The notes beneath the pieces were generated by a model, which searched no databases, was not told the origin of the DNA, and worked only from the letters and a program-made list of their open reading frames with translations. Of a DNA stretch of 64,000 bases, positions 17,062 through 23,539 are shown piece by piece. Both the position numbers and the translations under genes were made by a program. The DNA is from an uncultured Lachnospiraceae bacterium (GTDB lineage: Bacteria > Bacillota > Clostridia > Lachnospirales > Lachnospiraceae), in contig CAJTMW010000008.1 in assembly GCA_910577275.1 (NCBI GenBank), forward strand, positions 658 to 64,657, read 5' to 3'. Each line of letters starts with the position of its first letter. Within the stretch, counting starts at the first letter, position 1.

Positions 17062-18018
17062 ATGGTACATAAAATTAAAAACGTAGTGATTGCCGGGGCT
17101 GGAATTATGGGCTCCTCCATTGCCCGTCTTTTTGCGTCTTTTCAATATAATGTCACACTTTATGACATTAACGAGGAAGCGCTTCATAAATGTAGGGCAT
17201 TGATTTTGCCGGATAACAGGCAGGAGGGTGACGGGGCAGAAGATGCAGGAGAATTGGGAGCGGGAAATTCGCAGGAAATTCGGGGGAATATCGAATTTTC
17301 CAGTGATAAAGAATGTTTTCGGGAAGCGGATTTTGTGATAGAAGCCATTATCGAGAAAATGGAAATCAAGCACAGCTTTTTTGAGGAGATTTCCCACCTG
17401 GCGCCGGAGGCGGCGGTGCTTACCAGCAATACCTCCGGTTTATCCCTTACGGAAATTGCAAAAGTCGTTTATCTGCCGGAACGCTTCTGCGGAATGCACT
17501 GGCTGAATCCGCCGCATATCTGTCCGCTCATCGAAGTAATCAGGGGACAGAAGACCAGCGGGAAAACGGCGGATATTGTTTATGATGTAGCCCGGGATAT
17601 CCACCGCTATCCGGTGCGGCTCCAAAAGGAAGTTCCAGGTTTCCTGATTAACCGGTTTCAGTTTGCCATACTGAGGGAAGCTATGAGTCTGGCGGAGGAG
17701 GGCGTGGCGTCAAAGGAAGACATTGACAATGTGTTTAAATATGGACTTGGCCTTCGCTATGCCTGTCTCGGGCCCTTTGAGATTGCAGATTTGGGCGGAC
17801 TGGATACCTTTTACAGCATTGCGGACTATCTTTTCCGGGATTTGAGCGATACAAAGGAGGTTCACGGGATGCTTGCCGATTTATACAGGCAGGGAGATTT
17901 CGGCGTAAAGTCAGGGAAAGGATTTTACGATTACAGCAACGGGCGTGACCGGGAAGCGATTCATAAGCGTGATGCGGACTTCCTGAAGGTTTCCAAATGT
18001 CTGTATGGAAAATTATAA
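17062..18018 (+). CDS. 3-hydroxyacyl-CoA dehydrogenase-family enzyme, CRYL1/carnitine-dehydrogenase-like
   Basis: 318 residues. The NAD site is GAGIMG (12-17), and the active-site Ser-His-Asn framework is present (TSNTSGLS, MHWLNPPH, GFLINRF). The segment GLGLRYACLGPFE (R232-Y233-A234) and NPPHICPLIEV resemble L-gulonate 3-dehydrogenase (lambda-crystallin, CRYL1) and L-carnitine dehydrogenase. Classical 3-hydroxybutyryl-CoA dehydrogenase instead has GHPMGPFELAD. So the substrate may be a free 3-hydroxy acid, oxidised to the 3-keto acid that BKACE then splits. An acidic Glu/Gly/Asn-rich insertion at about residues 53-72 is unusual. Start 3 bp after the MaoC stop. Confidence 0.85.
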   Translation: MVHKIKNVVIAGAGIMGSSIARLFASFQYNVTLYDINEEALHKCRALILPDNRQEGDGAEDAGELGAGNSQEIRGNIEFSSDKECFREADFVIEAIIEKMEIKHSFFEEISHLAPEAAVLTSNTSGLSLTEIAKVVYLPERFCGMHWLNPPHICPLIEVIRGQKTSGKTADIVYDVARDIHRYPVRLQKEVPGFLINRFQFAILREAMSLAEEGVASKEDIDNVFKYGLGLRYACLGPFEIADLGGLDTFYSIADYLFRDLSDTKEVHGMLADLYRQGDFGVKSGKGFYDYSNGRDREAIHKRDADFLKVSKCLYGKL

Positions 18019-18045
18019 AAAAATATAAATGTCTGTAAATGTCAA

Positions 18046-18067
18046 ACATGACACACAGCTGTCATGT
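18046..18067. promoter_or_regulatory. 8-bp inverted repeat before a TATAAT box
   Basis: ACATGACA at 18046-18053 and TGTCATGT at 18060-18067, with a TATAAT box at 18077-18082. It could be an operator for the gene at 18147 or part of a weak terminator for the operon upstream. Confidence 0.4.
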
Positions 18068-18146
18068 TACATATGATATAATTATACAGATTCATCACGA
18101 AAGCTTAAGAAAAAGGCAATTTATAAGCTTTTACGGAGGAAAATGT

Positions 18147-18797
18147 ATGAGGTACACATGGATAGACGAATACTTACTGAACAAACCGGGGGTGACGAAA
18201 GACCTGAAAAAGGAGTGGAACTGGATTCGCTACCAAATCGGGGAAAAAATGTTTGCCGCAGTATGTCTGGGGGAGGATAATGAGCCTTACTATATCACGC
18301 TGAAACTGGAACCGGCGGAGGGCGATTTTTTGCGGGCGCAGTATGAAGATATTCTCCCCGGATACTACATGAACAAGGTCCACTGGAATTCCATTAAACC
18401 GGACGGGGAAGTGCCGGACGATTTGCTTAAGGATTTGCTGGACAAGTCCTATGCGCTGGTGCTTGGCGGGCTCAGTAAGAAAAAACAGAAAGAGATACTG
18501 GAGGGGACAGGTATGGGGAAAACACTTAGCTGCTGCGGGACGGATTGTACAAAGTGCGGATGCTACGGAGATTTGTGCAGGGGGTGCAATGAGAGCCTGG
18601 GAAAGGTATTCCACGCACCGGAAGGGCAGGCGTGCGGGATTTACGAATGTTCCATTAATCAAAAGAAGCTGAAGGACTGCGGAAGCTGTGAGCATCTGCC
18701 CTGTGATATCTGGCGAAAGACGAAAGACCCTTCCATGTCGGAGGAGGAATTTGAGAAAAATATCAAAGAAAGAGTACAGAATCTTGGCCGGGATTAA
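18147..18797 (+). CDS. MmcQ/YjbR-like domain fused to a Cys-rich DUF3795 domain
   Basis: 216 residues from the ATG at 18147, which has ACGGAGG upstream. Residues 1-115 match the MmcQ/YjbR (DUF419) fold, a DNA-binding-like domain of unclear role (MRYTWIDEYLLNKPGVTKD, MNKVHWNSI, LLDKSYALVLGGL). Residues about 130-216 are a DUF3795-type domain with clustered cysteines (LSCCGTDCTKCGCYGDLCRG, CGIYECS, CGSCEHLPC), probably binding a metal or Fe-S cluster. Function unknown; such fusions are common in Lachnospiraceae. Confidence 0.75.
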   Translation: MRYTWIDEYLLNKPGVTKDLKKEWNWIRYQIGEKMFAAVCLGEDNEPYYITLKLEPAEGDFLRAQYEDILPGYYMNKVHWNSIKPDGEVPDDLLKDLLDKSYALVLGGLSKKKQKEILEGTGMGKTLSCCGTDCTKCGCYGDLCRGCNESLGKVFHAPEGQACGIYECSINQKKLKDCGSCEHLPCDIWRKTKDPSMSEEEFEKNIKERVQNLGRD

Positions 18798-18888
18798 AGT
18801 CCGAATATGCTTGACGTACAGGAAAAGCAACTTTAAAATAAAAGTCATATAACATTTCCGCGAGGTCTTTGAATGGAGGACTGACAAA

Positions 18889-19620
18889 ATGAACGAAATC
18901 GTGAAAGCTCTGTACGCAAGAAAATCTGTCCGTGTTTTTACAGAGGAAGAAATTTCAAAGGAGGATAAGGAAACTATTTTAGGGGCGGCGCTACAGGCTC
19001 CTTCCGCAGGCTGCCAGCTTCTTTATACGATACTTGATATTACCGACCGGAACAAAAAGGAAAAGCTGGCGGAGCTTTGCGACCATCAGCCCTTTATCGC
19101 AAAGGCAAAGATGGTGCTTATATTTTGTGCGGACTGCCGGAAGTGGCTTTCCTTTTATGAGGAAGCGGGACTGACGCCGAGAAAGCCGGGGGCGGGCGAT
19201 TTGCTTCTGGCGGTGGAGGATGCGGTGATTGCTGCGCAGAATGCCGTTATGGCGGCGGAAAGTCTGGGAATCGGTTCCTGTTACATCGGCGATGTGATGG
19301 AGAACGCGGAAGAGATGAAGGCGCTCCTTGGACTGCCGCAGTATGTGTATCCGGCCTGTATGCTGGTGTTCGGGTATCCTGTGCAGCAGCAGAAGGAGAG
19401 GAAAAAGCCGGAGCGGTTCGCGGTTTCCGATATTGTCTGTGAAAATTGCTATCAGGAGAAGGACAGCCCCCGGATTCGCGAGATGTTTTCGGGAAAGACA
19501 GGACTTCAGGAGTACGATAAATGGATGGAGGCTTTCTGGAAGAGAAAGTATGAATCGGATTTTTCCAATGAGATGAACCGCTCTATGGAAGTATATCTGA
19601 AGGACTTTTGCGGGGATTGA
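18889..19620 (+). CDS. Nitroreductase family protein (NfsA/FRase-like)
   Basis: 243 residues. The N-terminal YARKSVRVFTEEEIS and ALQAPSAGCQL are the FMN-binding regions of the nitroreductase family. GIGSCYIGDVMENAEEMKAL and the C-terminal extension match the larger NfsA/FRP-type NAD(P)H-dependent flavin or nitro-compound reductases. Preceded by GAATGGAGG. It stands alone between the DUF3795 gene and the TetR/MFS pair; physiological substrate unknown. Confidence 0.87.
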   Translation: MNEIVKALYARKSVRVFTEEEISKEDKETILGAALQAPSAGCQLLYTILDITDRNKKEKLAELCDHQPFIAKAKMVLIFCADCRKWLSFYEEAGLTPRKPGAGDLLLAVEDAVIAAQNAVMAAESLGIGSCYIGDVMENAEEMKALLGLPQYVYPACMLVFGYPVQQQKERKKPERFAVSDIVCENCYQEKDSPRIREMFSGKTGLQEYDKWMEAFWKRKYESDFSNEMNRSMEVYLKDFCGD

Positions 19621-19680
19621 AGGGGTGTATGGAATTTCATCTTCTTCGAAGGGCAAGGAATATCATTCAAAAATACAGGC

Positions 19681-19730
19681 TTGACATACATACCAATAGT
19701 ATGTTAATCTTAAACATACCACCGGTATGT
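19681..19730 (+). promoter_or_regulatory. tetR promoter with two ACATACC operators
   Basis: TTGACA at 19681 starts the promoter. Two 17-bp dyads follow: ACATACC-AAT-AGTATGT at 19688-19704 and ACATACC-ACC-GGTATGT at 19714-19730. The same half-site occurs before the MFS gene at 20449. Together they indicate autoregulation and co-regulation by the TetR protein at 19748. Confidence 0.75.
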
Positions 19731-19747
19731 TAGAAAGTGAGTACGCC

Positions 19748-20401
19748 ATGGCAAGGAACAGGCATCCGGAGGAAACTGTCAATTTAATATTAAATGTGGC
19801 TTTTCGGCTTTTTATGGAAAAGGGATACGAACATACTTCCATTCAGGATATCATTGACAATCTGGGGGGACTCAGCAAGGGAGCTATCTACCATCATTTC
19901 AAGTCAAAGGAAGATATTCTGGAGGCTGTGACAAACAGAATGACGGAGGATTCCAACGAGCTGCTTGCCGCGATTCGCGACAGGGAGGACCTTTCGGGGA
20001 AGGAAAAGCTGAGACTGATGTTCAGGAATTCTCTTTTAAGGCCCGTTCAGAATGATATTTTTCAGGTAGCGCCCAATATCAGCAACAGTCCGGGGCTGCT
20101 TTTCAGCATGATGCACGATACAGTGGACGAGGTGACGCCGGATTACATACTGCCGGTCTTTTTGCAGGGCGTTGCCGACGGCTCCATTACCACCGATTAT
20201 CCCGCAGAGCTGGCGGAGCTTATTATGCTGCTTGCCAATATCTGGCTGAATCCGATGAGCTTTGACGATTCCCCGGAGAAGGTGTACCGGAAGTGTATGG
20301 TATTTCGCCAGATGATGCAGGGATTCGGACTGGATATTGTGGATGAGGAAATACTGAATCGAATGTATGAATTGGCAGTAATTTATGACCAGAGCAAATA
20401 G
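19748..20401 (+). CDS. TetR-family transcriptional regulator
   Basis: 217 residues from the ATG at 19748; an upstream ATG at 19727 lies inside the operator. The HTH is FMEKGYEHTSIQDIIDNLGG followed by LSKGAIYHHFKSKEDIL, with a long helical ligand domain. Its three candidate operators (19688, 19714, 20449) flank itself and the following MFS exporter, so it is the local repressor of that pump. Ligand unknown. Confidence 0.88.
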   Translation: MARNRHPEETVNLILNVAFRLFMEKGYEHTSIQDIIDNLGGLSKGAIYHHFKSKEDILEAVTNRMTEDSNELLAAIRDREDLSGKEKLRLMFRNSLLRPVQNDIFQVAPNISNSPGLLFSMMHDTVDEVTPDYILPVFLQGVADGSITTDYPAELAELIMLLANIWLNPMSFDDSPEKVYRKCMVFRQMMQGFGLDIVDEEILNRMYELAVIYDQSK

Positions 20402-20410
20402 AAGCAGACA

Positions 20411-20440
20411 GCAGCAGGTAAATCCTGCTGCAAAAATTTT
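20411..20440 (+). terminator. weak stem-loop terminator after tetR
   Basis: GCAGCAGG (20411-20418) and CCTGCTGC (20424-20431), followed by AAAAATTTT. It is a short stem without a long T run. Confidence 0.45.
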
Positions 20441-20448
20441 ACATTTAT

Positions 20449-20469
20449 ACATACCGACGTTCGGTATGT
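20449..20469. promoter_or_regulatory. TetR operator before the MFS gene
   Basis: Perfect palindrome with 9-bp arms and a 3-bp centre: ACATACCGA, CGT, TCGGTATGT. It uses the same ACATACC half-site as the two operators before tetR, with a wider centre. Confidence 0.7.
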
Positions 20470-20490
20470 ATACAGAAAGAAAGTAAGAGA

Positions 20491-20600
20491 GAAAGATTTT
20501 TCAAATCTTTCCTCTGCAAGTTTGTGTCTGCGCTGCATCCACAAACTTGAGAAGCCAAGTTGGCTTTGCGCAACAAAGCAGCGCAGAAATGGAGTAAATT
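20491..20600 (+). promoter_or_regulatory. structured 5' leader of the MFS gene with conflicting stems
   Basis: Stems seen: 20491-20499 with 20503-20511 (9 bp); P1 20517-20526 with 20540-20549 (10 bp); P2 20527-20536 with 20578-20587 (10 bp); a small hairpin 20553-20565. The 5' arm of P2 lies in the loop of P1, so P1 and P2 must form a pseudoknot or exclude each other. P2 ends three bases before the GGAG ribosome binding site. This resembles a translational or attenuation control element. No known riboswitch class was recognised. Confidence 0.5.
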
Positions 20601-21881
20601 ATGAGTAAAAAGCTTTTTTCAAGAGATTTTACACTGGTGGTAATCGGCCAGATTATCTCACTGTTCGGAAATGCCACCATCAGGTTTGCATTGCCGCTGT
20701 ATCTTTTAAACCTGACAGGCTCCGCGGCGCTTTACGGGGCGGTGACGGCATGCGCGTTTATCCCGTCGGTTCTTCTTTCACCTGTGGGAGGGATTGTGGC
20801 GGACAGGGTGAATAAGCGGAATATTATGGTCGCGCTGGATTTTTTTACGGCGGCGGTGATTCTGGCGTTTTCACTGTTAATGGACGGAGTGAATGTGGTG
20901 GCGTTACTGACGGTTACGCTGATGCTTTTATACGGAATCGCAGGCGCCTATCAGCCCTCCGTACAGGCAAGTATTCCGGCGCTGGTAAATGAGGAAAACT
21001 ATATGGCCGCCAATTCTGTGGTCAATGTTATTAATTCGCTGTCTTCCCTGACAGGTCCGGCAATCGGAGGCGTTTTATACAGCGCTTACGGACTTAAGCC
21101 GGTTTTGTGGGTCTGCATAGGATGCTTTTTCCTGTCGGCGGTGATGGAAATTTTTATCCGCATACCCTTTCAAAAACAGCCCTCCGGGGGCGGACTGTGG
21201 CGGACGGTTAAGGGGGATTTTATAGAGAGCTTTCGTTTTATCATAAAAGAGGAGCCGGCTGTCGGAAAAGGTCTTTTGTTTGTCTGCGGAATCAATCTGT
21301 TTTTATCGGCAATGATAAACGTGGGAATGCCGTATCTGATAACGGAAGTGCTGGATTTGGGAACCCGGCAGCCGAATCAGCTTTATGGATTTGCGGCGGC
21401 GGTACTGGCAGCCGGCGGCCTGGCGGGCGGCATGTGCGTGGGTATTTTGTCGGGAAAGATGGTGATACAAAAATCCGGGAATCTGCTGATATGGTGCGCC
21501 GTGTGCGTGTTTCCCATGGGGATTTCGCTCCTGATTTTTCAGGAGGGAATGATAAATTATCTGGTGATGATTTCCTGCTGCTTTGTCATCATGGTATTGT
21601 CCACAATTTTTTCCGTGCAGGTAATCTCTTTTGTGCAGGCAAGAACGCCTTCTTCCTTAATCGGAAAGGTAATCGCCGTAATGCTTACAATTTCCATGTG
21701 CGCCAATCCTCTGGGAAGCATGCTGTACGGCTTTTTGTTTGAGGCCGCCGAGGGAAAGGAATTTGCGGTAGTCTGGTTTGCGGGAGCGGCTTCCCTGCTG
21801 ATTGCAATCGGTGCGAAAAATATATTTAAGAAGCTTTCACAGACGGCGGGAGTAACGCCCGGCGAACAGCCTATATATTAA
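20601..21881 (+). CDS. MFS efflux transporter
   Basis: 426 residues with twelve hydrophobic segments. FTLVVIGQIISLFGNATIRF at the N-terminus, GGIVADRVNKRNIM in the first cytoplasmic loop and ARTPSSLIGKV near the end place it with the MFS_3/enterobactin-exporter-like drug pumps. It is preceded by a TetR gene, a TetR palindrome and a structured leader, which together suggest induction by an exported toxic compound. It is a separate family member from the pump at 3513. Confidence 0.87.
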   Translation: MSKKLFSRDFTLVVIGQIISLFGNATIRFALPLYLLNLTGSAALYGAVTACAFIPSVLLSPVGGIVADRVNKRNIMVALDFFTAAVILAFSLLMDGVNVVALLTVTLMLLYGIAGAYQPSVQASIPALVNEENYMAANSVVNVINSLSSLTGPAIGGVLYSAYGLKPVLWVCIGCFFLSAVMEIFIRIPFQKQPSGGGLWRTVKGDFIESFRFIIKEEPAVGKGLLFVCGINLFLSAMINVGMPYLITEVLDLGTRQPNQLYGFAAAVLAAGGLAGGMCVGILSGKMVIQKSGNLLIWCAVCVFPMGISLLIFQEGMINYLVMISCCFVIMVLSTIFSVQVISFVQARTPSSLIGKVIAVMLTISMCANPLGSMLYGFLFEAAEGKEFAVVWFAGAASLLIAIGAKNIFKKLSQTAGVTPGEQPIY

Positions 21882-21884
21882 GTA

Positions 21885-21928
21885 AAAAATCCCGCAGCCT
21901 GATATCGGTCAGAACTGCGGGAGATTTT
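21885..21928 (+). terminator. terminator after the MFS gene
   Basis: CCCGCAG at 21891-21897 pairs with CTGCGGG at 21915-21921, with A-rich 5' and T-rich 3' flanks; it can work in both directions. Confidence 0.7.
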
Positions 21929-21952
21929 CATATGAGAACAATTTATAAAGCA

Positions 21953-22087
21953 AGGCATTCGTTGCCTGGCATAAAGATGACATGTGAAGCAGGACATTCG
22001 TTGCCTGGCATAAAGATGACATGTGAAGCAGGGCATTCGTTGCCTGGCATAAAGATGACATGCAAAACAGGACATTCGTTGTCTGGC
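21953..22087. repeat. 39-bp tandem repeat, 3.5 copies
   Basis: Units begin at 21953, 21992, 22031 and 22070 (partial). Each has AGGCA/TGCCT-type half-arms around CATTCGT, then ATAAAGATGACATG. The period of 39 bp keeps both strands open as 13-residue repeats, which creates spurious frames. The array ends two bases before the stop codon of the CofE-like gene. There are no spacers, so it is not CRISPR. Confidence 0.9.
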
Positions 22088-22088
22088 G

Positions 22089-23279
22089 TCAGCTTGCGTA
22101 ATTATCAAAGTATCCCTGAATTAAAATCACAGGAGTTCCCTTGTCGCCGGAGCCGCTGGTCAAATCGCAGAGGGAGCCGATTAAGTCGGTCAGCCTTCTG
22201 GGGGTGGTTCCCTGAGAAGTCATATCGCCCACCAGATTGTCTTTCTTCTCCCTGATGCGCCCGGAAATAGCGTCCTTAAGCGCTTCGCCCGACAAATCCT
22301 TAAAGTCGTTGTCCGCCAGGTATTTCAATTTGATTTCGTTAGGGGTTCCGTCAAGGCCGGGTGTGCTGGCAGGGGATACGCAGGGGTCCGCAAGCTCCCA
22401 GATTTTGCCCACCGGGTCCTTGAAAGCGCCGTCGCCGTAAACCATAACCTCCACGTGCTTGCCGGTTCTGCTTAAAATTTCCTTCTGGATGTCCATCACT
22501 AAATCGGTGCAGTCTCTGGGGAAAAGCTTGATGGTATCTTCCGTGGACTTATTGGAGCCGAGAAGACCATAGTTTTCGTTACAGCCGCTTCCATTAACCG
22601 GGCTGTTGAGGATATCGTCCATGCCGATGACAACTTCTGCGCCGGCAGCCTTTAAAAGCCTTTTGGTGCGGGCCCTTGTGTGGATATCGCAGTTTAATAC
22701 TTTTTTTGTATAAGGAAGAATGCTGCGGCAGTCGTTGGCAAAAATAATTTCCACCTCTGCGCCGGCATCTTTAATTAATTCCCCGTAATAGGCAACATAA
22801 TCAACGCCTGTAAAGGGATGTTTGTTTTCGCCGAAAAGCTCCCTGTATCTTTCCAGTGTGAGGACGTCGCTGTAGGGATTAATTCCCGCTTCGTCAAGCT
22901 GGTCTAAGGAAACAAGCTCGTTGCCTACCTCGTCGCTGGGATAGCTGAGCATCAATACGATTTTTTTGGCGCCCATGGCAATTCCGCGAAGACAGATGGC
23001 AAAACGGTTCCGGGACAAAATCGGGAAAATCACGCCAATGGTCTCTCCGCCCAGCTTTACTTTTACATCCTCGGCAATCGCCTGTACGGATGCGTAGTTG
23101 CCCTGCGCCCTCGCAACGATGGATTCCGTCACGGCAATGACGTCCCTGTCGCGGATTTCAAAATTCTCGCTTGCCGCCGCCTCCAGTACGCTGTCTGTTA
23201 CAATTTTTACCAAATTATCGCCTTCCCGGATAATCGGGCAGCGGATTCCCCGCGATATAGTTCCTACTTTTCTCTCCAT
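22089..23279 (-). CDS. Coenzyme F420-0:L-glutamate ligase-like protein (CofE family)
   Basis: 396 residues of the F420_ligase family. It shows IREGDNLVKIV at the N-terminus and RDRDVIAVTESIVARAQGN, the CofE-type nucleotide/metal region. DGAFKDPVGKIWELADP, GLDGTPNEIKLKYLAD and TPRRLTDLIGSLCDLTSG follow. In F420-producing organisms CofE adds glutamate to F420-0. Most Clostridia are not known to make F420 and no other cof genes are nearby. This branch may therefore ligate glutamate to another acceptor, or have a different role. Starts at the ATG behind GGAGGAG. Confidence 0.8.
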   Translation of the reverse strand: MERKVGTISRGIRCPIIREGDNLVKIVTDSVLEAAASENFEIRDRDVIAVTESIVARAQGNYASVQAIAEDVKVKLGGETIGVIFPILSRNRFAICLRGIAMGAKKIVLMLSYPSDEVGNELVSLDQLDEAGINPYSDVLTLERYRELFGENKHPFTGVDYVAYYGELIKDAGAEVEIIFANDCRSILPYTKKVLNCDIHTRARTKRLLKAAGAEVVIGMDDILNSPVNGSGCNENYGLLGSNKSTEDTIKLFPRDCTDLVMDIQKEILSRTGKHVEVMVYGDGAFKDPVGKIWELADPCVSPASTPGLDGTPNEIKLKYLADNDFKDLSGEALKDAISGRIREKKDNLVGDMTSQGTTPRRLTDLIGSLCDLTSGSGDKGTPVILIQGYFDNYAS

Positions 23280-23438
23280 AGTTCTCCTCCATAGGAAGCG
23301 CTTTACATTCCGATTGTCCCGCTTCCTTATTATTTAATCGTATTTCAGGCGGCAGCCAGAGCTTTTATGCCGTCCTTTCTATTATAATATAATTGTCGGA
23401 AAAACAAAAGAAAAAAATAGCGGCTTATCTTAATTTTG

Positions 23439-23539
23439 GTAACAGTTCAGCCATGCAGAACCTGGTGTACAATTTGTACGTGGGAGCTTGCTCACTAAGG
23501 GCAAATTGTATACTCAATTCTGCATGGCTGAACTGTTAC
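23439..23539. repeat. 101-nt nested inverted repeat between the Rpn and CofE-like genes
   Basis: Perfect 22-bp outer arms, 23439-23460 and 23518-23539. Inside, 23468-23476 pairs with 23502-23510 (9 bp), and a GTGGGAGC-TT-GCTCAC apex hairpin sits at the tip. The right arm ends at the stop codon of the Rpn gene. As RNA from either strand it would fold into one long hairpin; it could end Rpn transcription. No transposase is associated. Confidence 0.8.

Noticed and set aside
17062..18018. Annotation as plain 3-hydroxybutyryl-CoA dehydrogenase
   Set aside because: The substrate-side motif GLGLRYACLGPFE differs from the GHPMGPFELAD type; kept only at superfamily level.
21953..22087. Possible CRISPR array
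   Set aside because: The 39-bp units are directly adjacent without spacers and no cas gene is nearby.
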